Origin: Zhengitettix transpicula
Taxonomy: Eukaryota; Arthropoda; Insecta; Orthoptera; Tetrigidae
Length of the DNA: 64,000 nt
Reading direction: 5' to 3'
Assembly (NCBI GenBank): GCA_037074705.1
Contig: CM073591.1
Coordinates: 180,879,432 to 180,943,431 of the forward strand
The translations under genes and the position numbers were made by a program. Every line of letters starts with the position of its first letter. Position 1 is the stretch's first letter. Of this stretch, positions 12,130 to 23,300 are shown piece by piece. The notes beneath the pieces were generated by a model. The model was given only the letters and a program-made list of their open reading frames with translations. It ran no database searches and had not been told where the DNA came from.

Positions 12130-13980
12130 TTATAAAAGACCAAATACGGATGCTGTCAATCACAATTTTCACATGATGTAAACGAAAATCAGCTTAATTA
12201 GTGGAAAACGTCCCATGACAGTGTTAATAGACATTTTGGACTATATATATGTACAAATATATACATTTAAAACAGAACTAACATTTTTTTCTAGAAAATA
12301 TAAAACTATATTCATGTTTAAATGAATAATTTACAAGTAATTGAAAGGTTTTTAAAATATATACCTGATTGATACAATACATTGCCGGTGTCTGATTGGT
12401 CTATTCAGCTATACCTTACAAACCTTGAATACGTCTTTTGTAACTGTTTTAACAGGAAACATTGCTTTTGTAAAATAAATAATAATATTCAGCCTCGTAT
12501 TTATTATTTTAATAAAATAAACGTTATGTGGTTAGAGGGGGATCTTTCTCCAATCAGACGTACGTCTATAAACATGCAGAAGTGGAACAGTATTTCATTA
12601 CAACTCAATTATACAAGATGGATGAGTTATCTGTAGACATTGAAATATCTCGAAAACAACAAAACATATAAAAATGAGACACATCCAATGATTCCACCTC
12701 CTAAATGTTTAATTTTTTACACTGGATTCTGCAGAGAAAAAGATTCATTGGTTAGACTACATTATTGATGAAATTTCTTTCGTAGATTGCACTGTAATCG
12801 AAATAAATTGGAAAAGTTTATGTATTAATTTATTAATAAGTCAAAAACAAATATTTACGTTACCCAAGAACAACGACGTGAACGTAATAAATTTTGTTGT
12901 TTTAAAGTGACTCCCCTTGCCTCTCACAAAATGGTGTACTTAGTACTGTATCGCGTATTTCACGAAACATGACTATTTTTCTACGATTTTTACGCATTTC
13001 GATTTTTGTCAATTATAGCGGCATCTTTGAATTTCAATCCTTGGTAAAAATGTAACTGTTTCTGGGAAAACTAAATATGCAATAAAAGAAATGGGAATTT
13101 CGTTTAAGTATTTTATATCCCTACTCCGTGTTTTGTATTATTCGATGTCACTCTTCAAGTCTTAAATTTTTTTTCCATATCTCTTAATATAAATCGACCA
13201 CCCTGCATATTTCTGTATTAGAAGTGAACTATGCGATTTAATTCAATCCATTAATGCGTTTCTAATTTTATATCTATACGATACGTTTAGTCTGTCATAT
13301 CTTTTTTAACGAAGATATAAATAGTTTTTAAAGCTATTTCCTATTTTTTGATTTATATTTCATTCTTTTACGAGGAGATGCCGTAATAATGTAAGTAATC
13401 GGTTAATATAAATAGCAAGAGGATACATATGCAAGTCAATGATTTTGTATAATATATTTATTATTATTCTTTACTGTAAAATAAATTATCGTAATCATTT
13501 TGATTACCTTTATAATAAACTACATGGCATTTGTGCAGAAAAATCTAGGTAAAGTGTTATAGCCAGTACTGGATAGTTCAGGAGTGTGAAGTACGCCTAC
13601 TTCAAAATTTTAGGAGACATTCTTACATTTTCACAGAGCCGTCACTTACAAATTTATTTGACAGAATATGCATTAGCCTTGGAAAATGTGTCAGCTTCTT
13701 TTTTTTTCTTTTAAAACCTTTATTATTACCATTTAATTAATTATAACGCCAAAAGATTGGTCGATTATGTACTTAAAAACGCAGTCTCGTAAATTTGGTG
13801 CTACAGTAAACAAATATATAAGAATGCCGTCAGCATGAGGTTTAATAACTATATCTTTGAATTGTCAAACGTACAATTGAATGTTTTACAAGAGAACCAC
13901 CAAATGAATCCATCAACGCATCAACCTCATAGATCATTAGTGACTTTGTTCTATGTTGCAATTCTTTGTTGGGGAACGAG
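12130..13980. other. Intergenic, nothing recognised
   Basis: AT-rich with short frames only, none resembling a known protein; no repeat family seen. Confidence 0.5.
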
Positions 13981-13989
13981 TGGGGGTTT

Positions 13990-14095
13990 CTTAGTATGGA
14001 AACACGCGCCCACAACATCCATTCCCTCGCTGGGATTCGAACCCGGGATGGGACGCAGTGGCACCGATCACTATACCACAGGATGTCGGCCGCTC
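13990..14095 (-). mobile_element. tRNA-derived SINE
   Basis: On the - strand TGTGGTATAGTGATCGG (box A) and CCCGGGTTCGAATCCCAG (box B) are 30-odd bases apart, followed by non-tRNA sequence. The tRNA cloverleaf is not closed. Confidence 0.6.
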
Positions 14096-14099
14096 GCTC

Positions 14100-15475
14100 T
14101 TATTTTGTCATGAATTAGAATATTTACTTAAATTTTTTCCTTTCCATATTACGGTCATCTTGAATACGAAGATACTATCATTTTATTATTTTTTACCACG
14201 TTTATATATTATTTATTGTTCCATTGTAGCGCTACTATTTTCCAGTTCTTTTTTGACAAGTAATCCATAATATGTATCACTATGACTCCATTATTATCCT
14301 GATGATTCAATTTATCTACAAATGCAGTGCCGGTTCGTGAGTTTTTTAAGTCATGTGCTTCATCTCCACCTATAGTATTCTTAATTAATAAACGTTTCAT
14401 TTTTATTTAGATGCGTCCGTCTATCTGTGTCATGCATGGCACGGCCATGCGTAATTTTCTCCGTAGCACAAAAAAGAGATAGTTTGTTGAGCTTTACGGG
14501 CGGTACAGCCGCTTGTAGCACTGAGATGACCAGCTGGCTGCATTATTGGGACCGAGTGCGCCACAAGCGGGTAGTGATATATAATATTCGATATCGAAGT
14601 TGAAATTCGCAATAAATGACCAATTATGAAGGTTATTAAAATTGAGAAAAAATAATTCCAAAATTAGGTTATGAGAACATATTCCACTGTACATATGTTA
14701 CACTTCGAGATATTTTATCATACGATTACGTTTCATACTTTTACCTTGTTTTGTTTTTTACATTATATCTATTTTTTATGAAAGAGAGGACATTTCGATT
14801 AAGAGTTAAATAAAATTTTAATGACACTAAAGACTGTACCACTATAAATTAAATAAATTTGAAAAATATTAATACTCAAAATAATGAAAACCATTGGCAT
14901 AGGCTAAGTGGTACACTGTTTACTTTCTTTGCAGAAATTGTTGGAATTCAGCTTTAAATAAAGACACTCATTTTGATAAATTTTCGATCCTCCTGTCACT
15001 GGAACAGGATTGATGTGATGTCACAATCATGGACATCTTGAAACAACAAGATAGCACAGGGAATTTGTGAAAGAATGAAATAAAATCAATTCAAATATTT
15101 ATTTACAAGGGTAGCCAAAGTAAATGTGTAAATTCTCGTGATGATTACTGATGTTGAAGTGAGTTTTTCAGCTTCATCACTTCCATTGATCCAAACAGTC
15201 GGAAATCACTTAGTTCAGTTTTTCTTATCGTCACGAGACGCAATGTGGTCACTCGAACCCTCCTCGGCGATTGGAACCGCTACCTTTTGTTTACGATTTT
15301 TAGATATGATTTTAGGAGAAGTCAGGCGCTTCCCCGTAAGTCATAATATTCTAACTTTCTGAGTAAAATTTCATGATCAAAACCGTTAAACATACTCGAT
15401 AACTTAATAAAGTCTAAAACTATTCCAGATAATACTAAATAGAGACATAAACATCGAGGGTATTATAAGAATATG
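14100..15475. other. Intergenic, nothing recognised
   Basis: Short frames on both strands without motifs. A GC-richer patch at 14400-14560 has no recognised identity. Confidence 0.45.
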
Positions 15476-15479
15476 AAAA

Positions 15480-16480
15480 AATATCCTTTACTTTAAGGAG
15501 GTCAAAACTACTCCGCGTAACCTTTTCACAACCGCGCCCACCTCCTCGAAGACGTACATAAAATTTCATCAACCACTATGATTAATGCGAGAATTAAACT
15601 CAGTGACTCCTATTACCCCATAATCGACAGTAACTTTTTTTTTTTTGCATTATTTTTCTATGTAAACCCCTTCTACCGCCAGCCGTACGATGTTTATGTC
15701 GAATTAGGCGGCTCCGACAACGTTTTATTCGACCGTAATAATAGTCGTTTTAAATTGCACACCTTCCACCCCCATCCCTAGAGGTGGTTGTTATGACTTA
15801 ATCCCTCAGGGTTTGTTCCTGGATCGTAAGTAACATGTGTACAACGTTTCATAGCAATTGGTCTACGAATTTATGATTTTAAACGGAATTTGTTTCACCC
15901 TCCTTGCACTCCCATACTTGGGGCTGAACTACATCTTAACCAGTATGGTAAATGTCCGAATTAAAGTCAGTGACTTCCATAACCACAGGTTCAATACGAG
16001 TCTCTGTTGTTTACGCATTATTTTATGTAACGGCTTTTCGCCCACTTCCTCTCCCATCCCTACACCTTGGGCTGAAGTACACTTTAATTGACATAGTGAA
16101 TATCAGAATGAAACTCATTGCATTCTACAACCCTGAATTTGACACCAATCTCGGTTGTTTCGCTTTATTTTTATATAACGTCCCTCGACGCCATCCCTTA
16201 TTTGTGCTTTAAGGGGTTGAAATTGTACACTAAAAACATCTAAATGGAAAGTACTAATCACATTACCCCAGAAAGTAATTAATCGAATAAATATCGGTCG
16301 TTTTAACATGATTTTAAATTTCACCCCCGTTCACACCTTGGGTCTTTCCTAACGCTTCGAAAACCCGACATAAACCTTCGCAACAACTCATCGAAGTTTC
16401 ATTGCAAACGGATGAACGGTTTGGAGCGCATAGCGGACACACAGACATGCAGACATTCTTTTTTTATAAATGTATAGATA
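15480..16480 (+). repeat. Repeat family B copy
   Basis: Tandem ~250-330 bp units carry ATTAAACTCAGTGACTCC and variants (15590, 15960, 16110). It ends with GGATGAACGGTTTGGAGCGC, ACACACAGACATGCAGACAT and a T-rich tail, the same end as the copy at 32.7 kb. Confidence 0.65.
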
Positions 16481-17266
16481 TGCTCTTTCCACATAAGTTC
16501 GATACATACTTAGGTAATTGGCGTTGTTCTCATAGGGCACAGTAAGTAGGTAGTGGACGGCAAGTCTTTTCATTGTTTCTTTTGTAAACACGATAAGCAT
16601 AGATTTCTACTCGTTTACCTTTATCCTTGATTGCTTTTTCCAGTCAGCTACAGCATTGTTGATAATGCAGGAAGATTTATTATTTTAAAATGCTATTATT
16701 CTATCAGTCTATTAAATGTTCAATTTCATTAATTTCTTTCTCTTACGGCTAGCAGATGAGTGTTCTATTCTTGCACTAACTTTGGAATATACACTTACTG
16801 AATCGTGTCCAGTCGTTGTCTTTTGTTAATGTATCTATAGGTTCATTGCCTTGTTCGTGTAATATCCGTTTCACTACATAAAGCCCTCGAACAGTCTGTA
16901 TTATGTTATTTCTTTCATGTTTATTTAGTTCCTTATTTAATTACTGGCTTCTTTTATTCACTTAATTTATTATGTCCTTATCACTCCATCTGGAGCATAG
17001 GTATGGGGCAACGTCCAGGCATCCTGGCTTTTTGGACAAACAAAGGGTTGGTTTCCTTGGCTAGTCATTTCATTGATCATTTTCACACTATTAATATTGT
17101 CTGAGCCGCTAGTTATTTACTTTAATGTGTAGTGCATTATTATGGAACATGTAGTTTCGTTTCCTACGAAATTTCCTTAAATTCAGAATTGTAATTCATT
17201 AATTTACTCACTCTTAAATTTTTACCCATTTGATATATATATGAATTCCTCTTTTCTTTTCACTTC

Positions 17267-17820
17267 GATAGCGAAGGAAGCCTGCGAGAGGATTTCTCGC
17301 AGGTGAACCTTCCCAGAGAGCTCTGGCGGAGGCTACCTTTGGGGATGCTCTCACATCTCTCTGGTTTTTTTTGAACTAAGGTTCCCACATGCCGAGGCAC
17401 CTCGGTCTGTTTTGAGAGGTGCATGTTCCGGGGTCGCAGACCTTGGGCATACGGTAAGAGTTGTCCGCTATTCCTATTGGAATAGTCGGCCAGCTGCCTC
17501 CTAAACAGGCCAAGGCATGGCGAGGGGTAAGCTGCGTCCCCACAGCAAACTCCTCTCCCGCTATCGGAAGGGCGTGGGACAAGTACCCAATGCCCGACCT
17601 ACCCGATGCAGGTTTTTCTAAGGTTTTCCCTGCATTCCTTTAGGCGAATGCCGGGTAGGATCCTTAAAATATAGCCCGGGGGCCCTAGTTAACCCTTGGC
17701 TACCTTCCTCTACCCTTCCGCATCCCCCCTTTTCGAATCCCTTCCTATGCTATTAAAGGGGAGTTGCCCTAAGTGGATTACCCTCATGTAGCCTATTGCC
17801 CTAAAAAAAAAAAAAAAAAA
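17267..17820 (+). mobile_element. Retroposon A, full-length reference copy (554 bp)
   Basis: It is bounded by a 12-bp target duplication TCTTTTCACTTC (17255-17266 and 17821-17832) and ends in 18 A residues, so it moved by target-primed reverse transcription. The 5' end contains a perfect hairpin CCTGCGAGA/TCTCGCAGG. No long reading frame and no clear A/B-box promoter are seen, so it is either a SINE of unknown head or the 3' end of a LINE. Confidence 0.85.
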
Positions 17821-17858
17821 TCTTTTCACTTCATTCACTCGTCATTAATTTGTTTATT

Positions 17859-18080
17859 TTATTTTCTGGCACAGAATAGTCCGAAAGTTTCCACACATTT
17901 ACTTATGTTTGGTATATAACCTCTGTAGAATGACAGATTTGTTACTGTTGTAATTACAATGTTTGCAACAGCAAATCCTATAGTTGCTGAAGTAACCACT
18001 CGTGGTTTCCACGTATATATTCTAAGAGCAGATCCTAGGAGAATAGGTACAAGAATATTTGTGATAAGAGGCCTCATCAA
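17859..18080 (-). pseudogene. Weak candidate: COX6C-like processed pseudogene
   Basis: A 73-codon open frame holds a hydrophobic stretch (SATIGFAVANIVITTVTN), then FYRGY and, near its end, FGLFCARK, followed directly by TAA and AATAAA. This recalls the layout of cytochrome c oxidase subunit 6C (one membrane helix, FY+NY, ending in a GxF motif). The N-terminal half does not match and no poly-A tail or duplication is obvious. It may be chance. Confidence 0.2.
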
Positions 18081-18089
18081 CTGTAAACT

Positions 18090-19600
18090 AAGAATGTTAA
18101 ATACCCTCCGTTTACAAAATCCATGATTAACATAAAATCCCTTGTTTCATATTGTGAAAAACGGTCCTAATAATTCCGGAAATCCGAGGAACGAATCAAG
18201 AAGTAACGGTGACTAACAAGTACAGTACTTTTATACTTTGTACTGTATTGTAATCTTTAAGATAGTTGTTGTGTAAGACATTCTCTAACCAGAGGATAAG
18301 TGAAATGAGCATTCAATTATTATACAAACCAATTTTCTGCAAACTCCAAAGATAAATTGATATAATTGGGGTGAAAGAATATATAGCAACAACTTTCAAC
18401 GTTGTACAGCAAAACTAGGATATAGTTCAAAGCAACTTTTTTTTTTTACTTTGGAGAAAACATAATTGCTCAAAGCACCTATATCCATTAAATTTAACTG
18501 ATTCACTACTGAGTTTTAAGATGGAGAATTTTTAAAAGCTTTGTAATCAGTGTTTAAGAAAATTCAAAGGCATTTCCAGAAACATTTTGACATTATAAGT
18601 CTATAATTCATCTATAATTTGTATATAAAATTCGAATTGAAAAATATTTGATTAATTTTATCGACCTTAAAGTTTGACGTAATTAAATATTTTTTCTCTG
18701 AAGTATCTAAATGAAAAAAAAGTTTCAGGCCACGACATTTGAATGGCAGTTATCGCCGTCGTTCTCAAGCCAACACTACACTTGAGAACTACGACAATGA
18801 CCGGTTAGTAACATGGCCTAAGCCTACTTTCACCTCGTCGCAATTACTTTTCTGTTTATCTGGGAAAACCTTCGTTAATTGTTACCTATTTATTTTATTG
18901 ATAAAGTGCGATATGATTTAATGTATGTAAATTAGGTGTCAGTAATTTAGTTAAGGTAAGTCTTTTTTTAAAAAGGGTTTTTTCTTTGTTTTTAAGTTCA
19001 CTGTGAAATAAATTGTACAGATAAATACAAGAGTTTTTCGTTCATATAATTATTCACGGAAAAAATTTAATGATTTTTTTAAGATGACGACAGTTAACGA
19101 TGAATATTTTGTTGTTACCTTAAAATTTAAAATAACTTAAAAATATTTTGGTCTCCATACTTTTCGTCCGAATTGTCGGGAAACTGAAACAAAAAGACAA
19201 ATTTAAGTATTATAAAAATATATTTATTTAAAATATTTCCACAAATTATTGACTAAATTATTTTTAATAGATTAATACTTTGATATGGTGGGAAGGAAAT
19301 TCGGTGTATGCTAGCTCAAAGTATTAAACAGAATTCTAGCAGAAATATAAAATGTACCATTTGAAATTAATTAAATCCACCTAAATAATAATTTATGCTT
19401 AGAAAAGTAGATATAAGCTTAGAATATTATTTGATTTAGTGCATAATATATCTACTACTCGAAATAGATAATTGTTACACGGTTGTTCTTCACTGACTGA
19501 TGTGACCGAAAAAAAAAAGTCAGCGGAGAACGACTCTGACTCAAAATGTTATAAAACGTTTGAATTTCGCAAATTTTGAGAAAAATTTGTATAATTCATA
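18090..19600. other. Intergenic AT-rich, nothing recognised
   Basis: Several T and A runs; no exon signals supported by family motifs. A last exon of OBP1, if it exists, could lie here or in 20012-20330. Confidence 0.45.
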
Positions 19601-19607
19601 TTAAACT

Positions 19608-20012
19608 AGCTGGGTGTCCAACGTTGCCTGCGGTGTCATTTTTCCATAACTCTCCAATCTATGTAGCTTTTACGTTTATTTTATGTAACACGACTCGACC
19701 TCTATCCCTAAATGTGTTCATCTCCCATTCAGAATGAGGTTAACTCATTGAATCTGAAATAGATTAATTAGACAAATATATCGCCGTTTGAACATGTTTG
19801 AAAATTTCTATCCCCAACCAGGTTTAGAATATTAGAAAATTTCCACCTCCTTTCCAGCGAGTGAAGACTCGTCTCTCCCCGACAGTATTTGTTTCCTGGT
19901 CGCAAAGAACACGTATTCGAAATTTTCTCCACCGGTGTAGATTTGTATAAGGAACATACAAATATATAAGCATACATACATACAAGCACTCTGCTTTATT
20001 TATAAGAAGATA
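19608..20012 (+). repeat. Repeat family B, short copy
   Basis: It starts AAACTAGCTGGGTGTCCAAC and ends in ACATACATACAAGCACT. Internal units are reduced to about one. Confidence 0.6.
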
Positions 20013-20218
20013 TCATTTTTCTGACGTCAAGAGGCTGATGTGTATTTATAAATTTTATTGTTAATTTAAATTGCAACTGAACTTCGAGTAATTTGAAATG
20101 GATAAATATTATAAATTAAAGTGCGATGCATACTAGTTTATTAGAAAATTTAAATAATGCTTATAATAACGATGCAGTCTTTCTCGGTGTAAAGAATTAA
20201 TAAAATATTCTCAGGCTT

Positions 20219-20292
20219 CTAACCGAGTGAAAAGATGTAGGCGTGACGATTCGTTGCCGTTCACTGTCATCGTCATCTTTTCACTCGATTAG
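20219..20292. repeat. Hairpin just past OBP1 exon 6
   Basis: CTAACCGAGTGAAAAGATG (20219-20237) pairs with CATCTTTTCACTCGATTAG (20274-20292), 18 of 19 matches, around a 36-base loop that itself holds TGACGAT/ATCGTCA. It could be a fold-back relic or RNA hairpin; its right arm overlaps the alternative OBP1 stop. Confidence 0.6.
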
Positions 20293-20333
20293 AATATCGA
20301 TTGAATACTTGATTCATCGCTTACAATACTTAC

Positions 20334-20398
20334 CCTCTTAGATTCCGACCAAAAGCACTCGGTGAATTTGAATGCCCTCTCACACTTGTCAATGGATC
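20334..20398 (-). CDS. OBP1 exon 6: C5 and C6
   Basis: The acceptor is CTATTTCAG. It encodes DKCERAFKFTECFW, the C5-x8-C6 signature. AGG is followed by GTAAGT, read here as a donor because OBP2 has a GTAAGT at nearly the same place. Reading through instead would add VSIVSDESSIQSIF and end at TAA 20289-20291. Confidence 0.88.
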
Positions 20399-23300
20399 CT
20401 GAAATAGAAATATAATTAATGTAAATGTCGATAATAAACGAAAAATATTAATTTCAAGTTGGTGGAATTATTGGTGGACAATACATTGACCATGGAAATG
20501 TTCAAAATATTGCAATGATATTTGAAATGGTAGTGTTTTTCTCCAGTTCAGAAGTAAAAATTGCGAAGTTCGGAGACTTTCAAAACTTTCTCAACTTTTC
20601 ATTTGTCCCTCTTGTTATAATCGCAGTCTGAGAAAAAAAAAGTCGGAGATAGATTCCTACGGGTACGTCTTCACCCATAAACCGAGTCACCTCTGCCAAT
20701 TTTGAGAGGTGTTTGTTGCATTAGTTGTCAAGTATTGATTACTAATTGCCCCCTACACTCTCCCCAAAATCTAATCTGGTCGAGGCATGAAGTCGGAAAT
20801 GTTGCGTCCCCACAGCAAACCCCACTCGAATCGTCGGAAGTGCTTGGGACAAGTACCAACAGCTCGACCTACCCGGAGGTTTCCCTAATGTCTTCCCTGC
20901 ATCACGTTATGTATATGCCTGGTGGGATACTTAAACCGAAGCCAGTAACCCCTAGTTAACCCTTCGCTAACTTTGTTCACCTTTTCTATTCCTCCCTACC
21001 CTATTAATGCTAAGAGGTTACCACTTGGACGGATTTTTATATAAAAAGATAATATAAAACACTGACCTAACAGGCCTGAGCAGATATACAAGGTCATGAA
21101 TTAATTTTCTTGGTTGAAGCCAGTGTTTTTTTTTTCAGACTGTTATGATTAGAGTTATTTTTGCGATTCGACATTTTCGTATTTTTCAAAATACGCCACA
21201 TGTGAACGGTAAGAGATATGAGTATAATTATTTTTCGCTGCAAGGAGGAGACGAAATAAGATTTTAATTCCAGAATTAGGTCTATATTATGAATCTTATC
21301 AAATGCGTAGTAATAGTACATCAGAGAAGTACCAGCTTAGGCCAAACGTGGATATACATAGTTTGTAAAAAGTAAACCGGATTTCTTCCCGAGAAAGAAT
21401 AGCTTTTAGGAAGTAAAATAATAACAATAATTACAACTTTAAAAAAAATGAATAACAACGTGGAGTACCCTAAAAGTATATTATACAAACGCTCATGGAT
21501 TATAATAAAATTATTTTACAATGATAAAGAAAATAGACTAAATTTACGGAAAGTAATCAAAAAAGACACAATTTTATGATAAGCTTGAATCACAATAAAA
21601 GTTCAAATGGTTAATATTTTCTATACTCTGCAATTATTTTTCGGACATAAAATTAGATTACTACTACTACTAATAATAATAGGGGAGTTTTCCCATAATT
21701 TAGCACATTTAACAACTAGCAAATAATTTTATTGTAATAATATTTATACTCAAGAGGCGTAGTTATATTCAAATAATTTGTATTGATAATCTGAGACTTT
21801 CTGACTGCGCACAGAACTTACTTGTCGACGAACACTTGTAGACCAATAAGTCGATGGTGAAATCATCCAGGTGAGATTCAGTCAAACTATGTTTCATGTT
21901 TGAAATAAGAAATCCCCCTTCATCATCCATCTGAAATAAAGTAATTCAATTTCTAATAGATGAATGGTATTGCATGAAATTCGTGTATTAAAAATAGTTG
22001 AATGTGTGATGATAAATACTAAACGTTTCACGCGCGCTCTACATCCAAATGAGTTTTCAGAAAGCAACTATTTTTATTGATATTGTTCTTGATTTATTAT
22101 TACAAGAAAATTTAACGCTACATTTTAAATAAGTGATTTTATTGTAGTTCGATATAAATATAATTAATGATTGTAAGCAAAATACCAAAGCAACGAACTT
22201 ATCTTTATTTACTTGACTTTTGAAACATTCCGCGCATGAAAAATATGTGAAATAATACGGAAATATATAGAATTATTAGGTTTACACGGCTATTTGTAAA
22301 AATTAAACAACTTGTGAAGGTTTTCCTTACCCATTCATACTTAGTGTAGAGGCAATGGAGGAAACACTGAAACAAAAATATTTCCTGATAATAAGAAAGA
22401 TAGTCAAATATAGACAAAAGAAGGGATAATATAAATACCACACAACGATTCTGGAAGCCTAGTTCTTTCATTCAGATGCAGTTAAAATGCAAGAGCCTAG
22501 AGAGACACAACTGCTTACTTGCGTTTTTTTTCACCTGATGAAAGGTACAAGGCTTCCAGAAACTTTTGTGATATCAGACGTAATTTTTTTATTTAAAAAA
22601 ATAAATACCTGATGGACTGACGGTAAGTAAATAACAGTATAAATTATGGCTATTTATAACATAGTTTTACTTTACAAAACGTACGAGAAATGGAAATTAT
22701 TTTCATGAGTACAGTTAAGCTAAGCATTTATTTAGAAATGCAAAGGCTTTTGATTTATGAATAAAATATATATGAAATCGATAAATAGCATTTACGCTGA
22801 AATTAATTAACATATTCGAATATTTTGATATTAACACTAAGAAATAAATTTCAATTTAGTTTCAAAAATTATATAAACGGATTTTTTTTAAGTCTTTGGA
22901 AAAACCGAGGATATAAAAAAGTGATCAGTAGGGATCGTACTAAAAACTGTAATGAGCAAATATAATTTCATGTTAATGTTGACATAGTTATGGAAATTGA
23001 TTCAATTCTCTAACTTGAAAAGGTGCTTAATGTTTTATGAACTTAAGGTATAAACAGTATCACTGCTTGGGTTATTTTTGTTTGAGATTTACTAGATATT
23101 ATCTGAGTGCAGTGTAGACAATATTTTATTTTTTTATGTATTATTTAGTTGTTTTTCTCAAGTATCAGAGGGCAACAAACATCATAAAAGTTGTTTAATT
23201 AATATTTATAATGTTAGGCAATGGTATATACTTCATTATTGACATAAAAAATTCTTCAATAACGAAGTACTTTCTCCAGAGCAATTGAACGCCAGTCACT

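Noticed and set aside
13990..14095. Functional tRNA gene
   Set aside because: Box A and box B are present but acceptor, D and anticodon stems do not pair; fits a SINE.
14409..14560. GC-richer patch as a structured RNA or exon
   Set aside because: No tRNA, snRNA or family motif found, and the frames across it are short.
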